Shown: positions 8,333 to 15,291 of the stretch, one piece after another
How the letters are laid out: every line of letters begins with the position of its first letter
Position numbering within the stretch: the first letter of the stretch is position 1
Source of the DNA: Paracoccaceae bacterium
GTDB taxonomy: Bacteria > Pseudomonadota > Alphaproteobacteria > Rhodobacterales > Rhodobacteraceae
Reading direction: 5' to 3'
Assembly: GCA_021648225.1 (NCBI GenBank)
Contig: JAKITE010000051.1
Span: 1 to 18,175, forward strand
DNA length: 18,175 nucleotides
The notes under the pieces: model-generated
Seen by the model: only the letters and a program-made list of their open reading frames with translations
Databases searched by the model: none
Told to the model about the DNA's origin: nothing
Program-made: the position numbers and the translations under genes

Positions 8333-9598
8333 GTGTCTGACGCAACCCGATGCTGTGTTTTCCATCCTGACCTGAAAGAGCGCGACCAGCGCCGTTTGCC
8401 CCAGCATGCGCTGGACGAGGCCGTAAGCCTTGCCAACGCGCTGGCGCTGGAGGTGGTTTCCGCCATTGTGGTGCCGGTGAAAAAGCCCAGGGCAGGGATG
8501 CTGTTTGGCAAAGGCAAGGTTGTGGAACTGGGCCAGTTGATCGCCGATCAGGAAATTGATCTGGTAATCATTGACGGGCCGCTAAGCCCCATTCAGCAGC
8601 GCAATCTGGAAGAGGAATGGAAGGTGAAAATCCTTGACCGCACCGGCCTTATTCTTGAAATTTTCGGCGACAGGGCCGCCACGCGCGAGGGGGTGTTACA
8701 GGTTGATCTGGCGCATTTAACCTATCAAAAATCGCGCCTTGTGCGCAGCTGGACCCATCTGGAGCGTCAGCGCGGTGCCATGGGCACAGTTGGCGGGCCG
8801 GGAGAAACCCAGATTGAAAGTGACCGGCGCGCCATTGACGATGCGATATTACGGATCAAAACACAGCTGAAAAAGGTGGTGAAAACCCGCGCTTTGCACC
8901 GCGAGGCCCGCAAGAAAATACCCTATCCGATTGTGGCTTTGGTTGGTTATACCAATGCCGGAAAATCCAGTATTTTCAATCGGATGACCGGCGCAAACGT
9001 GTTGGAAAAAGACATGCTTTTTGCCACGCTAGACCCAACCATGCGATCTATCGAGCTGCCATCGGGCAATACGGTTATTCTGTCTGACACAGTCGGGTTT
9101 ATATCCGAGCTGCCAACCCAGTTGGTAGCAGCGTTTCGCGCCACATTGGAGGAAGTGCTGGACGCTGACCTGATTTTGCATGTGCGCGACATTTCCCATC
9201 AAGATACCGAGGCCCAGGCTGAAGACGTGCGGGATATTCTGCGCGACCTGGGCGTTGATCAGGACCGCCAAGAGGCGATGCGCGAGGTCTGGAACAAGAT
9301 TGATCTGCTGGCGCCGGAGCAAAAATCAGCCGCTGAAAACACCGCCGAGCGGAATGAAAATATTTGCGCCATGTCGGCAATTTCGGGTCAGGGCATAGAT
9401 ACGCTTTACCAGATGATCGAGGACGCAGTAATCGAACCATCGGTTAAGGTAACATTGGAACTGCCGTTCGCCCAAGGCAAACAGCGGGCGTGGCTGTTTG
9501 CCCATAACCTTGTCGAGGCTGAGGCGCTGAATGATACCGGCTATTTGCTGGACGTAAAATGGACAAAGCGGGAGCAGAGCAAGTATGAGGCTCTTTAG
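8333..9598 (+). CDS. hflX: Ribosome-associated GTPase HflX
   Basis: OBG-HflX family GTPase; in E. coli and others it binds the large ribosomal subunit and splits or rescues ribosomes under stress. It has 421 residues. The N-terminal HflX domain includes FGKGKVVELGQLI and the family signature GTVGGPGETQIESDRR (151-166), followed by a coiled-coil-like linker. GTPase motifs: G1 GYTNAGKSS (205-213), G2 Thr in FATLDPT, G3 DTVGF (252-256), G4 NKID (321-324), and SAISG (348-352) as G5. The start is GTG at 8333, with zero bases after the hfq stop and only a weak purine-rich site inside hfq, so translation is probably coupled. The hfq-hflX pairing is conserved in many proteobacteria. Confidence 0.96.
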   Translation: MSDATRCCVFHPDLKERDQRRLPQHALDEAVSLANALALEVVSAIVVPVKKPRAGMLFGKGKVVELGQLIADQEIDLVIIDGPLSPIQQRNLEEEWKVKILDRTGLILEIFGDRAATREGVLQVDLAHLTYQKSRLVRSWTHLERQRGAMGTVGGPGETQIESDRRAIDDAILRIKTQLKKVVKTRALHREARKKIPYPIVALVGYTNAGKSSIFNRMTGANVLEKDMLFATLDPTMRSIELPSGNTVILSDTVGFISELPTQLVAAFRATLEEVLDADLILHVRDISHQDTEAQAEDVRDILRDLGVDQDRQEAMREVWNKIDLLAPEQKSAAENTAERNENICAMSAISGQGIDTLYQMIEDAVIEPSVKVTLELPFAQGKQRAWLFAHNLVEAEALNDTGYLLDVKWTKREQSKYEAL

Positions 9599-9716
9599 CA
9601 AAGGTTAATCCGTAGTGCGCATAATACATATTATGTTACTATTTGATTAAAGCATATTGGCATTTAGCCAAATATAACAGAAACTCCTGAAAACATTCTT
9701 TATTCAGAGCCATATA
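9599..9716. promoter_or_regulatory. AT-rich hflX-miaA intergenic region with two inverted repeats
   Basis: 118 bases, clearly more AT-rich than neighbouring genes. CATAATA-CA-TATTATG (9620-9635) is a 7+7 dyad with a two-base centre, of the kind used as a dimeric repressor site. ATATTGGC (9654-9661) and GCCAAATAT (9667-9675) form a short hairpin with an ATTTA loop, broken by one extra base. Neither is followed by a T-run, so neither is a convincing terminator. A TATAAT (9713-9718) overlaps the miaA start codon but has no matching -35. Confidence 0.35.
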
Positions 9717-10622
9717 ATGAAAGCAATCCTTATCGCTGGCCCTACTGCGTCGGGTAAATCCGGTCTGGCGATTGCGCTGGCCAGAAAATACAACGGTGTG
9801 ATTATCAACACCGATGCTTTGCAGGTCTATGATAAATGGCGCGTGCTTAGCGCGCGGCCCAGCCAAACCGATGAACAAACCGTGCCGCATCGGCTTTATG
9901 GTCATGTGCCCATGGCGCAGCATTATTCGGTTGGCAGCTGGCTTTTGGATGTTAAACAAGCCCTGCAAGATACTGATCTTATGCCTATTTTCACTGGCGG
10001 CACCGGTTTATATTTTTCGGCACTTACCAATGGGCTGGCGGATATTCCAGCCATTCCCGATGCAATTCGCAGCAAAGGCAATGTGATAAGAGATGATATT
10101 GGCAAGGATTGGTTTGCTGACATTCTGTCTAAAAACGACCCCGAAACCTTTAATGCCATTGACCAGTTAAACCCCGCACGGCTGCAACGGGCTTGGGAAG
10201 TGCTGGAAGCCACTGGCAAAGGCCTGCAATATTGGAAATCAACCACGCCGCCGCCCCTAATTCGACTTGAAGAAACCTTGCCTATCTTACTGAATTGGCA
10301 AGTTAATTCGCTAAATGCGCGCATTGACCAACGATTTGATCAAATGATGGATATGGGGGCGGTTGAAGAGGTCAAGGCGGTTAAAAACGGCTACTGGCAC
10401 CCTGCTCTGCCATCGTCTCGTGCGCTTGGCGCCGCTGAAATCATGGATGCAATTAACGGCAAGATAACCATGCAAGACGCTGTAATTAAAGCAAAAACCC
10501 TGACGCGCCAGTTTGCCAAACGTCAGCGCACATGGTTTCGCAGCAAGATGTCCGATTGGCAGCAAGTTACTATGGGCGGTTCAACATCCCGTGAAGAAAT
10601 CATAGCGAATCTCGACACTTAG
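9717..10622 (+). CDS. miaA: tRNA dimethylallyltransferase MiaA
   Basis: Transfers a dimethylallyl group from DMAPP to N6 of A37 in tRNAs that read codons starting with U. It has 301 residues, normal length. P-loop GPTASGKS (8-15); substrate motif NTDALQVYDKW (31-41), whose Asp matches the catalytic Asp of the family (usually DSMQVY, here Ala-Leu replaces Ser-Met); SARPS (45-49); TGGTGLYF (93-100); and the C-terminal tRNA-contact stretch TLTRQFAKRQRTWFR. The ATG at 9717 gives the usual MKxILIAGPTASGKS start, although no good Shine-Dalgarno precedes it. It is not next to hfq, unlike the miaA-hfq-hflX order of E. coli, but lies just beyond hflX in the same direction. Confidence 0.94.
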   Translation: MKAILIAGPTASGKSGLAIALARKYNGVIINTDALQVYDKWRVLSARPSQTDEQTVPHRLYGHVPMAQHYSVGSWLLDVKQALQDTDLMPIFTGGTGLYFSALTNGLADIPAIPDAIRSKGNVIRDDIGKDWFADILSKNDPETFNAIDQLNPARLQRAWEVLEATGKGLQYWKSTTPPPLIRLEETLPILLNWQVNSLNARIDQRFDQMMDMGAVEEVKAVKNGYWHPALPSSRALGAAEIMDAINGKITMQDAVIKAKTLTRQFAKRQRTWFRSKMSDWQQVTMGGSTSREEIIANLDT

Positions 10623-10679
10623 CAAAAACAGGGTTGCAATTGTGTAAGGAATATCCGATTCTTTGGAGGTTTCGAACAT

Positions 10680-11516
10680 ATGGGCCATAGAATGCGCAAA
10701 CCTGTTACAGATTTTGAAAAACTTGGCAACCGGATCACCAGCAACACGCTGACCGGAACCGCGCCAAATGCCAAAGCCAAAGCCGAGCCTCTGCGCGCCT
10801 CGGACCACCATATGGTCTGGATAACCCGTGGCGGTGGCCGCGCCAATATCGAGGGCACCCAGCAAGGGTTCGGGTCAAACACTGCCATGTTTATCCCCGC
10901 ACAGACCCTGTTTATGCTTGATCTTTCGCCGGGAACCACCGGCTGGCATATCTCTGTGCCATCCAACCTGCGCATCCCCCTGCCCCAAACGCCGTTCCTG
11001 ACAAATATTCAAAAGCCGATCCAGCAATCCATGCTTAGCAAGGGGTTTGGTGCGGTTCAGGAAGAATTTATTTCCAAACAATCCATGCGCGGCACTGCCT
11101 TGATTTATGCAACCGGAACGCTGGCGGTGCAATTCCAGCGGCTCGACATTTCGGGCAATCGTAAAGAACTGGACAAAGACACCGCCAAGCGCCGGCTTAT
11201 GCGGCGCTTTGTTGCCCGGCTTGATAAACGCTATTTCACCAAGGATACGGTAAAGGATTACGCGGCTGAGCTGGGTGTAACCACCACCCATCTGACCCGG
11301 GTTTGTCGCCAGACCGCAGGCAAACCGGCGACGCGGCTTATTCAGGAAAAAGCACTGGAAGAGGCCAAATTTTTGCTAAAAGAAACCGATCAGAAAATCG
11401 GCACCATTGCCCGTGATCTGGGCTTTGGCACTCCGGCTTATTTTACACGGGTGTTTTCCGAGCGTATCGGGTATTCGCCCAAAGCCTATCGAAATCTGGA
11501 ACAGCCAAAACCCTGA
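10680..11516 (+). CDS. AraC-family transcriptional regulator
   Basis: DNA-binding regulator of 278 residues. The C-terminal AraC/XylS domain (about 180-272) has two helix-turn-helices: residues 190-211 (VKDYAAELGVTTTHLTRVCR) and 238-260, ending in the classic GFGTPAYFTRVFSERIGYSPKAYR consensus. The N-terminal part (about 40-165) is a beta-rich sensor domain of cupin type that I cannot tie to a ligand. Translation has a strong Shine-Dalgarno, GGAGG at 10665-10669, ten bases before the ATG. It sits 57 bases after miaA and 80 bases before purB. No metabolic gene next to it suggests a target; its place between housekeeping genes is the only odd point. Family call is firm, target unknown. Confidence 0.88.
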   Translation: MGHRMRKPVTDFEKLGNRITSNTLTGTAPNAKAKAEPLRASDHHMVWITRGGGRANIEGTQQGFGSNTAMFIPAQTLFMLDLSPGTTGWHISVPSNLRIPLPQTPFLTNIQKPIQQSMLSKGFGAVQEEFISKQSMRGTALIYATGTLAVQFQRLDISGNRKELDKDTAKRRLMRRFVARLDKRYFTKDTVKDYAAELGVTTTHLTRVCRQTAGKPATRLIQEKALEEAKFLLKETDQKIGTIARDLGFGTPAYFTRVFSERIGYSPKAYRNLEQPKP

Positions 11517-11544
11517 ACTGCGGCAATGCAATGGGTTGAGGATT

Positions 11545-11573
11545 TTTGCGTCTGGGTCTAAAAACCCCGCAAA
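11545..11573 (+). repeat. Hairpin in the purB upstream region
   Basis: TTTGCG (11545-11550) pairs with CGCAAA (11568-11573), and GGGT (11554-11557) with ACCC (11564-11567). The loop is CTAAAA, with a three-base bulge TCT on the left arm. The stem ends 23 bases before the purB ATG. No T-run follows, so it is not a typical terminator for the AraC-family gene. If transcribed, it would lie in the purB leader. A loose TTGAGG (11536-11541) with TCTAAA (11557-11562) could be a promoter, but the spacing is only 15 bases. Confidence 0.4.
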
Positions 11574-11596
11574 CGCATCAATCAAAGGTCTGCCCC

Positions 11597-12898
11597 ATGA
11601 TTCCACGTTATTCCCGCCCCGAAATGGTTGCTATCTGGTCTGCGGAAAGCAAATTCAACATCTGGTATGAAATCGAGGCCCATGCATGTGATGCGCAGGC
11701 CGATCTGGGTGTGATCCCGCGTGAAAACGCCGAAGCAATCTGGAAAGCCCGCGATGTGAAATTTGACGTGGCGCGTATTGATGAAATCGAGGCTGTGACC
11801 AAACATGATGTGATTGCGTTTTTAACCCATCTGGCGGAAATTATCGGCAATGAAGAAGCGCGTTTTGTGCATCAGGGCATGACCAGCTCCGATGTGCTGG
11901 ATACCTGTTTTAATGTGCAACTTGTCAGGGCATCCGATATTTTGATTGCCGATATGGACAAATTGCTGGCGGCGATTAAACGCCGCGCTTTTGAACATAA
12001 AGACACGGTTTGTATTGGTCGCAGCCATGGTATTCATGCGGAACCGACCACCTTTGGCATCAAACTGGCGCAGGCATATGCGGAAATGGACCGTAACCGC
12101 CAACGCCTGGTTGTGGCGCGTGCTGAAATTGCCACCGGCGCGATTTCCGGCGCGGTTGGCACCTTTGCCAATATTGACCCGGCGGTCGAGGCGCATGTTT
12201 GTGAAAAGCTGGGCCTGACGGTTGAGCCGGTTTCAACGCAGGTGATTCCGCGCGACCGCCATGCGGCTTTTTTTGCCGCATTAGGGGTTTGTGCATCGTC
12301 GATTGAACGTATTGCCACCGAAATCCGGCATTTGCAGCGCACCGAAGTGTTGGAGGTCGAGGAGTATTTCTCACCGGGGCAAAAAGGTTCCAGCGCTATG
12401 CCCCATAAACGCAATCCGATCCTGACCGAAAACCTGACCGGCCTTGCGCGGCTGGTGCGTATGGCGGTGGTGCCCGCCATGGAAAACGTAGCCCTTTGGC
12501 ATGAGCGCGATATCAGCCATTCCTCGGTTGAGCGAAATATCGGGCCGGATAGCACCATTACGCTTGATTTTGCGCTGGCGCGGCTAACCATGGTGATTGA
12601 TAAATTGCTGGTTTACCCGGAAAATATGTTAAAAAATATGAATAAATTCAGTGGCTTGGTGCATTCGCAACGGGTATTGCTGGCCCTGACCCAAAAAGGT
12701 GCAAGCCGCGAAGACAGCTATAAAATGGTGCAGCGCAACGCCATGCGGGTGTGGGAAGAAGCTGCGGATTTTATGACCGAGCTAAAAGCCGATGCCGAAG
12801 TAACCGCGTTAATGACGGATGCCGAAATCGAGGAAAACTTTGATCTGGGCTATCACACCAAACACGCGGATACAATTTTCAAACGGGTATTTGGCTAG
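11597..12898 (+). CDS. purB: Adenylosuccinate lyase PurB
   Basis: Acts twice in purine synthesis: splits SAICAR to AICAR and adenylosuccinate to AMP, releasing fumarate. It has 433 residues from ATG 11597, close to the compact bacterial form. Fumarase/aspartase superfamily marks: MTSSDVLDT (95-103), GRSHGIHAEPTTFG (141-154) with the catalytic His region, and the signature loop GSSAMPHKRNP (264-274) with the catalytic Ser. A TTG at 11546 would extend the frame by 17 residues, but MIPRYSRPEM is the standard start and has AAAGG (11584-11588) eight bases upstream. Its TAG stop sits in CTAG, which is also the stop of the convergent gene on the other strand. Other pur genes (purC, purS, purQ) follow about 700 bases later, separated by two reverse-strand genes. 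Confidence 0.96.
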   Translation: MIPRYSRPEMVAIWSAESKFNIWYEIEAHACDAQADLGVIPRENAEAIWKARDVKFDVARIDEIEAVTKHDVIAFLTHLAEIIGNEEARFVHQGMTSSDVLDTCFNVQLVRASDILIADMDKLLAAIKRRAFEHKDTVCIGRSHGIHAEPTTFGIKLAQAYAEMDRNRQRLVVARAEIATGAISGAVGTFANIDPAVEAHVCEKLGLTVEPVSTQVIPRDRHAAFFAALGVCASSIERIATEIRHLQRTEVLEVEEYFSPGQKGSSAMPHKRNPILTENLTGLARLVRMAVVPAMENVALWHERDISHSSVERNIGPDSTITLDFALARLTMVIDKLLVYPENMLKNMNKFSGLVHSQRVLLALTQKGASREDSYKMVQRNAMRVWEEAADFMTELKADAEVTALMTDAEIEENFDLGYHTKHADTIFKRVFG

Positions 12899-13086
12899 AT
12901 ATGGTCATTGGCTTTTATTGCTGCTGCGATAAAATACGACACCGGAATGGCAATAACAGCCCCCAAAGCCACAGCAATTAAAATATACTTGGCAGTATCA
13001 TACCCGGACACGAGCGCGGCTATCATCAATAGCCCCGCCATCGTCGTGCCAACGATTGCGTAAAGAATTGAGGCAAGTCTTAACAT
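12895..13086 (-). CDS. Small two-helix membrane protein (Rhodobacterales type)
   Basis: 63 residues with two hydrophobic helices, about 4-25 (LASILYAIVGTTMAGLLMIA) and 31-55, joined by a short SGYDTA turn, and ending in a short charged tail. The composition and small size point to an inner-membrane hairpin protein. From memory, similar 60-residue proteins in Rhodobacterales are labelled CTP synthetase; nothing in this sequence supports that enzyme, which is about 540 residues, so I treat that name as a propagated error. The start has AAAGGGA (13097-13091) five bases before the ATG, partly inside a strong hairpin. It lies 68 bases downstream of the DUF1476 gene on the same strand and may share its transcript. 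Its stop overlaps the purB stop. Function unknown. Confidence 0.75.
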   Translation of the reverse strand: MLRLASILYAIVGTTMAGLLMIAALVSGYDTAKYILIAVALGAVIAIPVSYFIAAAIKANDHI

Positions 13087-13093
13087 TTTTTCC

Positions 13094-13141
13094 CTTTCCT
13101 GATTTTATTCGAACAGTTTCTATCCGAAAAAATCAGGAAAG
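13094..13141 (-). repeat. 17-bp hairpin adjoining the ribosome binding site of the small membrane protein gene
   Basis: CTTTCCTGATTTT (13094-13106) is the exact inverse of AAAATCAGGAAAG (13129-13141). The stem continues with TTCG (13108-13111) against CGAA (13125-13128) after a single unpaired base at 13107, leaving a 13-base loop. No T-run follows on either strand. Read on the minus strand, the 3' arm ends in AGGAAAG and runs directly into GGA-AAAAA-ATG, so the structure would partly cover the Shine-Dalgarno of the 63-residue gene. A 10-base palindrome ATTGATCAAT (13144-13153) lies between it and the stop of the upstream gene. Confidence 0.7.
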
Positions 13142-13154
13142 AAATTGATCAATA

Positions 13155-13469
13155 TCAAGTTCCGGCGTGAATCTGTTCTGCGGCAACTGCGCCCAATTCG
13201 TTAAGTTTGGCGCGAATTTCTTCAGGGCTTGATTTAGCACCAAGATCGCCAGCGACTTTGCGGACCACATCTTCATTGCCGGCTTCTTCAAAATCCGATT
13301 TGATGACCTCTAGCGCATAAGCGTCAATGTCATCGCCGGTTTTGCCCAGTTTTTCAGCAGCCCAATGGCCCAGCATTTTATTGGCACGGGCATCGATTTT
13401 GAATTGGGTCTCCGCATCGTGGGCGAATTTGTTTTCAAAGGCATTTTCGCGATCGTCAAATGTTGACAT
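13155..13469 (-). CDS. DUF1476 protein, F1-ATPase inhibitor zeta subunit type
   Basis: 104 residues, matching the DUF1476 family in length and in the opening MSTFDDRENAFENKFAHD. It continues with ARANKMLGHWAAEKLG, DIDAYALEVIKSDFEEAG and DVVRKVAGDL. In Paracoccus denitrificans the family member is the zeta subunit, which inhibits the F1Fo-ATPase by inserting its N-terminus into the rotor/catalytic interface; I infer the same cytoplasmic role here. It is mostly alpha-helical and rich in acidic residues. The start ATG has AGGAG nine bases upstream on the minus strand. It is transcribed away from purC, sharing a 142-base divergent promoter region, and is followed by the small membrane protein gene. 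Confidence 0.9.
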   Translation of the reverse strand: MSTFDDRENAFENKFAHDAETQFKIDARANKMLGHWAAEKLGKTGDDIDAYALEVIKSDFEEAGNEDVVRKVAGDLGAKSSPEEIRAKLNELGAVAAEQIHAGT

Positions 13470-13611
13470 GGGTCTGCTCCTGTTATGGTTCTATTAATAT
13501 TTAGTTACTATGGGCACAGGTTTTCAAGGCTTAGTTGCGAATCCTTGCTCCTTTTTCAAACAAAGCCTATAGAGCGGTAAACCACATCAATTGACCAAAT
13601 AGGGGATGCCA
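13470..13611. promoter_or_regulatory. Divergent promoter region between the zeta-subunit gene and purC
   Basis: For purC (+ strand), TTGCTC (13545-13550) and TATAGA (13568-13573) are exactly 17 bases apart, placing transcription near 13580. For the minus-strand gene, TTGAAA (complement of 13522-13527) and TAAATA (complement of 13499-13504), also 17 bases apart, are weaker. No clear PurR-type operator was recognised. Judged by eye. Confidence 0.4.
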
Positions 13612-14370
13612 ATGCCGCGTCGCAGAATGATCTATGAAGGCAAAGCCAAAATCCTGTATGAAGGGCCGGACCCTGACACCATTGTGCAATATTTCAAAGA
13701 TGATGCCACCGCGTTTAATGCCGCCAAAAAAGCGGTAATTGACGGCAAAGGCGTGTTGAACAACCGGATGTCCGAACATTTTATGACCGGGCTGAACCTG
13801 ATCGGGGTGCCAACCCATTTTATCAAACGCCTGAATATGCGCGAACAACTGGTGCGCAAGGTCGAGGTTATTCCGCTGGAGGTGGTCGTGCGCAATATTG
13901 CTGCCGGTTCGATGTCAAAACGCCTTGGTATTGAGGAGGGCACCAACCTGCCCCGCCCGATCATCGAATTTTATTACAAAGATGACAACCTGAATGACCC
14001 GCTGGTTACCGAGGAACACGCCATTGCTTTTGGCTGGGCCAGCCAGCAGGATCTGGATGAAATGATCAGCCTTGCTTTGCGCGTTAATGATTTTATGTGC
14101 GGTGTGATGTATGGCATTGGCGTCAAGCTGGTCGATTTCAAAATCGAAATTGGCCGGATTTTCGAGGGCGATTTCCAACGGCTGGTAGTGGCCGATGAAA
14201 TCAGCCCTGATAGCTGTCGTTTGTGGGATATTGAAACCGGCAAAAAGCTGGATAAAGACGTGTTTCGCCAGGATCTGGGCGATCTGGCTGATGTTTATGC
14301 CGAATTGGCCACGCGGCTGGGGGTTATGCCTAAAAAATCCTCCACCACTGGCCCCAAACTGGTTGATTAA
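13612..14370 (+). CDS. purC: SAICAR synthetase PurC
   Basis: Ligates aspartate to CAIR with ATP, giving SAICAR, the substrate of PurB. It has 252 residues. ATP-grasp-like fold marks: IYEGKAKILYEGPD (7-20), FKDDATAFNA (28-37), GKGVLNN (45-51), the signature EVIPLEVVVRNIAAGSMSKR (85-104), and VKLVDFKIEIGR (171-182) followed by ADEISPDSCRLWD (194-206). An ATG at 13606 is in frame two codons earlier, but AGGGG (13601-13605) touches it with no spacer. The same AGGGG stands six bases before ATG 13612, so I prefer the latter, which also gives the usual short xRRxxIYEGKAK N-terminus. It is first of a purC-purS-purQ operon, with purS starting ten bases after its stop. Confidence 0.95.
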   Translation: MPRRRMIYEGKAKILYEGPDPDTIVQYFKDDATAFNAAKKAVIDGKGVLNNRMSEHFMTGLNLIGVPTHFIKRLNMREQLVRKVEVIPLEVVVRNIAAGSMSKRLGIEEGTNLPRPIIEFYYKDDNLNDPLVTEEHAIAFGWASQQDLDEMISLALRVNDFMCGVMYGIGVKLVDFKIEIGRIFEGDFQRLVVADEISPDSCRLWDIETGKKLDKDVFRQDLGDLADVYAELATRLGVMPKKSSTTGPKLVD

Positions 14371-14380
14371 GGAAAGCACA

Positions 14381-14623
14381 ATGAAAATTCTTGTTGATAT
14401 TACCTTGAAAAATGGCGTGCTGGATCCGCAAGGCAAAGCCATCCAACACGCGCTTGGCGCGCTTGGCTTTGACGGGGTTGACGGGGTGCGCCAAGGCAAA
14501 GTAATCGAGCTTGATCTGGCGGAAACCAACCGCGCCGCAGCCGAAGCTGCCGCAACAAAAATGTGCGAAAAGCTGTTGGCCAATACGGTGATCGAAAATT
14601 ACGCAATCCGGCCAGCATCATGA
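14381..14623 (+). CDS. purS: FGAM synthase subunit PurS
   Basis: Small subunit of the three-part formylglycinamidine ribonucleotide synthase, bridging PurL and PurQ in the cytoplasm. It has 80 residues, the usual size. MKILVDITLKNGVLDPQGKA (1-20), then HALGALGFDGVDGVRQGKVI and ENYAIRP near the end are typical. AAGGA (14369-14373) overlaps the purC stop and lies seven bases before the ATG. The stop overlaps purQ as ATGA, consistent with equimolar coupled synthesis of the two partners. Confidence 0.94.
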   Translation: MKILVDITLKNGVLDPQGKAIQHALGALGFDGVDGVRQGKVIELDLAETNRAAAEAAATKMCEKLLANTVIENYAIRPAS

Positions 14624-15291
14624 AATCGGCGGTTATTGTATTCCCCGGCTCCAATTGTGACCGTGATCTGGCGGTTGCGTTTGAACGCAGCAGTGGCGTA
14701 AAATCACAGATGATCTGGCACAAAGATGCCAGCCTGCCCGATGATATCGACATTGTCGCCATCCCCGGCGGGTTTTCATTTGGCGATTATTTGCGTTGCG
14801 GCGCGATTGCGGCGCGCGCGCCGATTATGCAATCAATTGTGGAATTTGCCAACAAAGGCGGCCATGTGCTGGGCATTTGCAACGGCTTTCAGGTATTGAT
14901 CGAAAGCGGGCTGTTGCCGGGGGCCTTGATGCGCAATTCAGGCCTGAAATTTGTGTGTAAGGATCTGGAATTAACCACAGAAACCACCAACAGCCCCTTT
15001 ACCAATGCGTTTGTCAAAGGCGAAAAAATCACGGTTCCGGTGGCCCATCACGACGGCAATTATATTGCTGACAATGCGCTTTTGGCAGAATTAAATGGTC
15101 AGGACCGCGTGGCGTTTCGTTACGTTGAAAACCCGAACGGCTCGGTTGATAATATCGCCGGAATCCTGTCAAAAAACCGGCGGGTTCTGGGCATGATGCC
15201 CCACCCTGAACGCCTAAACGACCCCGCACTGGGCGGGGCCGATGGTGCCAAATTATTTGACTCATTAATTACCTCGATGGTCTCTGCTTAA
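14620..15291 (+). CDS. purQ: FGAM synthase glutaminase subunit PurQ
   Basis: Class I glutamine amidotransferase that feeds ammonia to PurL in purine synthesis. It has 223 residues from ATG 14620. The catalytic triad is Cys87 in GHVLGICNGFQ, His195 and Glu197 in MMPHPER; the oxyanion region is IPGGFSFGDYLR (48-59), with SNCDRD (11-16) near the start. The frame is open further upstream into purS, but VIVFPGSNCDRD directly after MKSA is the family start and gives the ATGA overlap. No purL follows: the next gene is on the other strand, and its stop shares TTAA with the purQ stop. The synthetase subunit must therefore be encoded elsewhere. Confidence 0.95.
   Translation: MKSAVIVFPGSNCDRDLAVAFERSSGVKSQMIWHKDASLPDDIDIVAIPGGFSFGDYLRCGAIAARAPIMQSIVEFANKGGHVLGICNGFQVLIESGLLPGALMRNSGLKFVCKDLELTTETTNSPFTNAFVKGEKITVPVAHHDGNYIADNALLAELNGQDRVAFRYVENPNGSVDNIAGILSKNRRVLGMMPHPERLNDPALGGADGAKLFDSLITSMVSA

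Noticed and set aside
11546..11596. Upstream TTG start for purB adding 17 residues
   Set aside because: The extension lies in the leader hairpin and the family N-terminus begins at MIPRYSRPEM with its own AAAGG site.
13094..13141. Reading the hairpin as a rho-independent terminator
   Set aside because: No T-run follows the stem on either strand, and the minus-strand arm leads into a start codon.
13606..13611. ATG two codons before the chosen purC start
   Set aside because: The AGGGG motif directly abuts it, leaving no spacing; it is well placed for the ATG at 13612.
13915..14583. 222-codon minus-strand open frame over purC and purS
   Set aside because: Both genes on the plus strand are certain; the antisense frame has low-complexity composition typical of a shadow.
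14563..14619. 19-residue N-terminal extension of purQ
   Set aside because: It overlaps purS coding sequence; the ATGA overlap start at 14620 matches the family.
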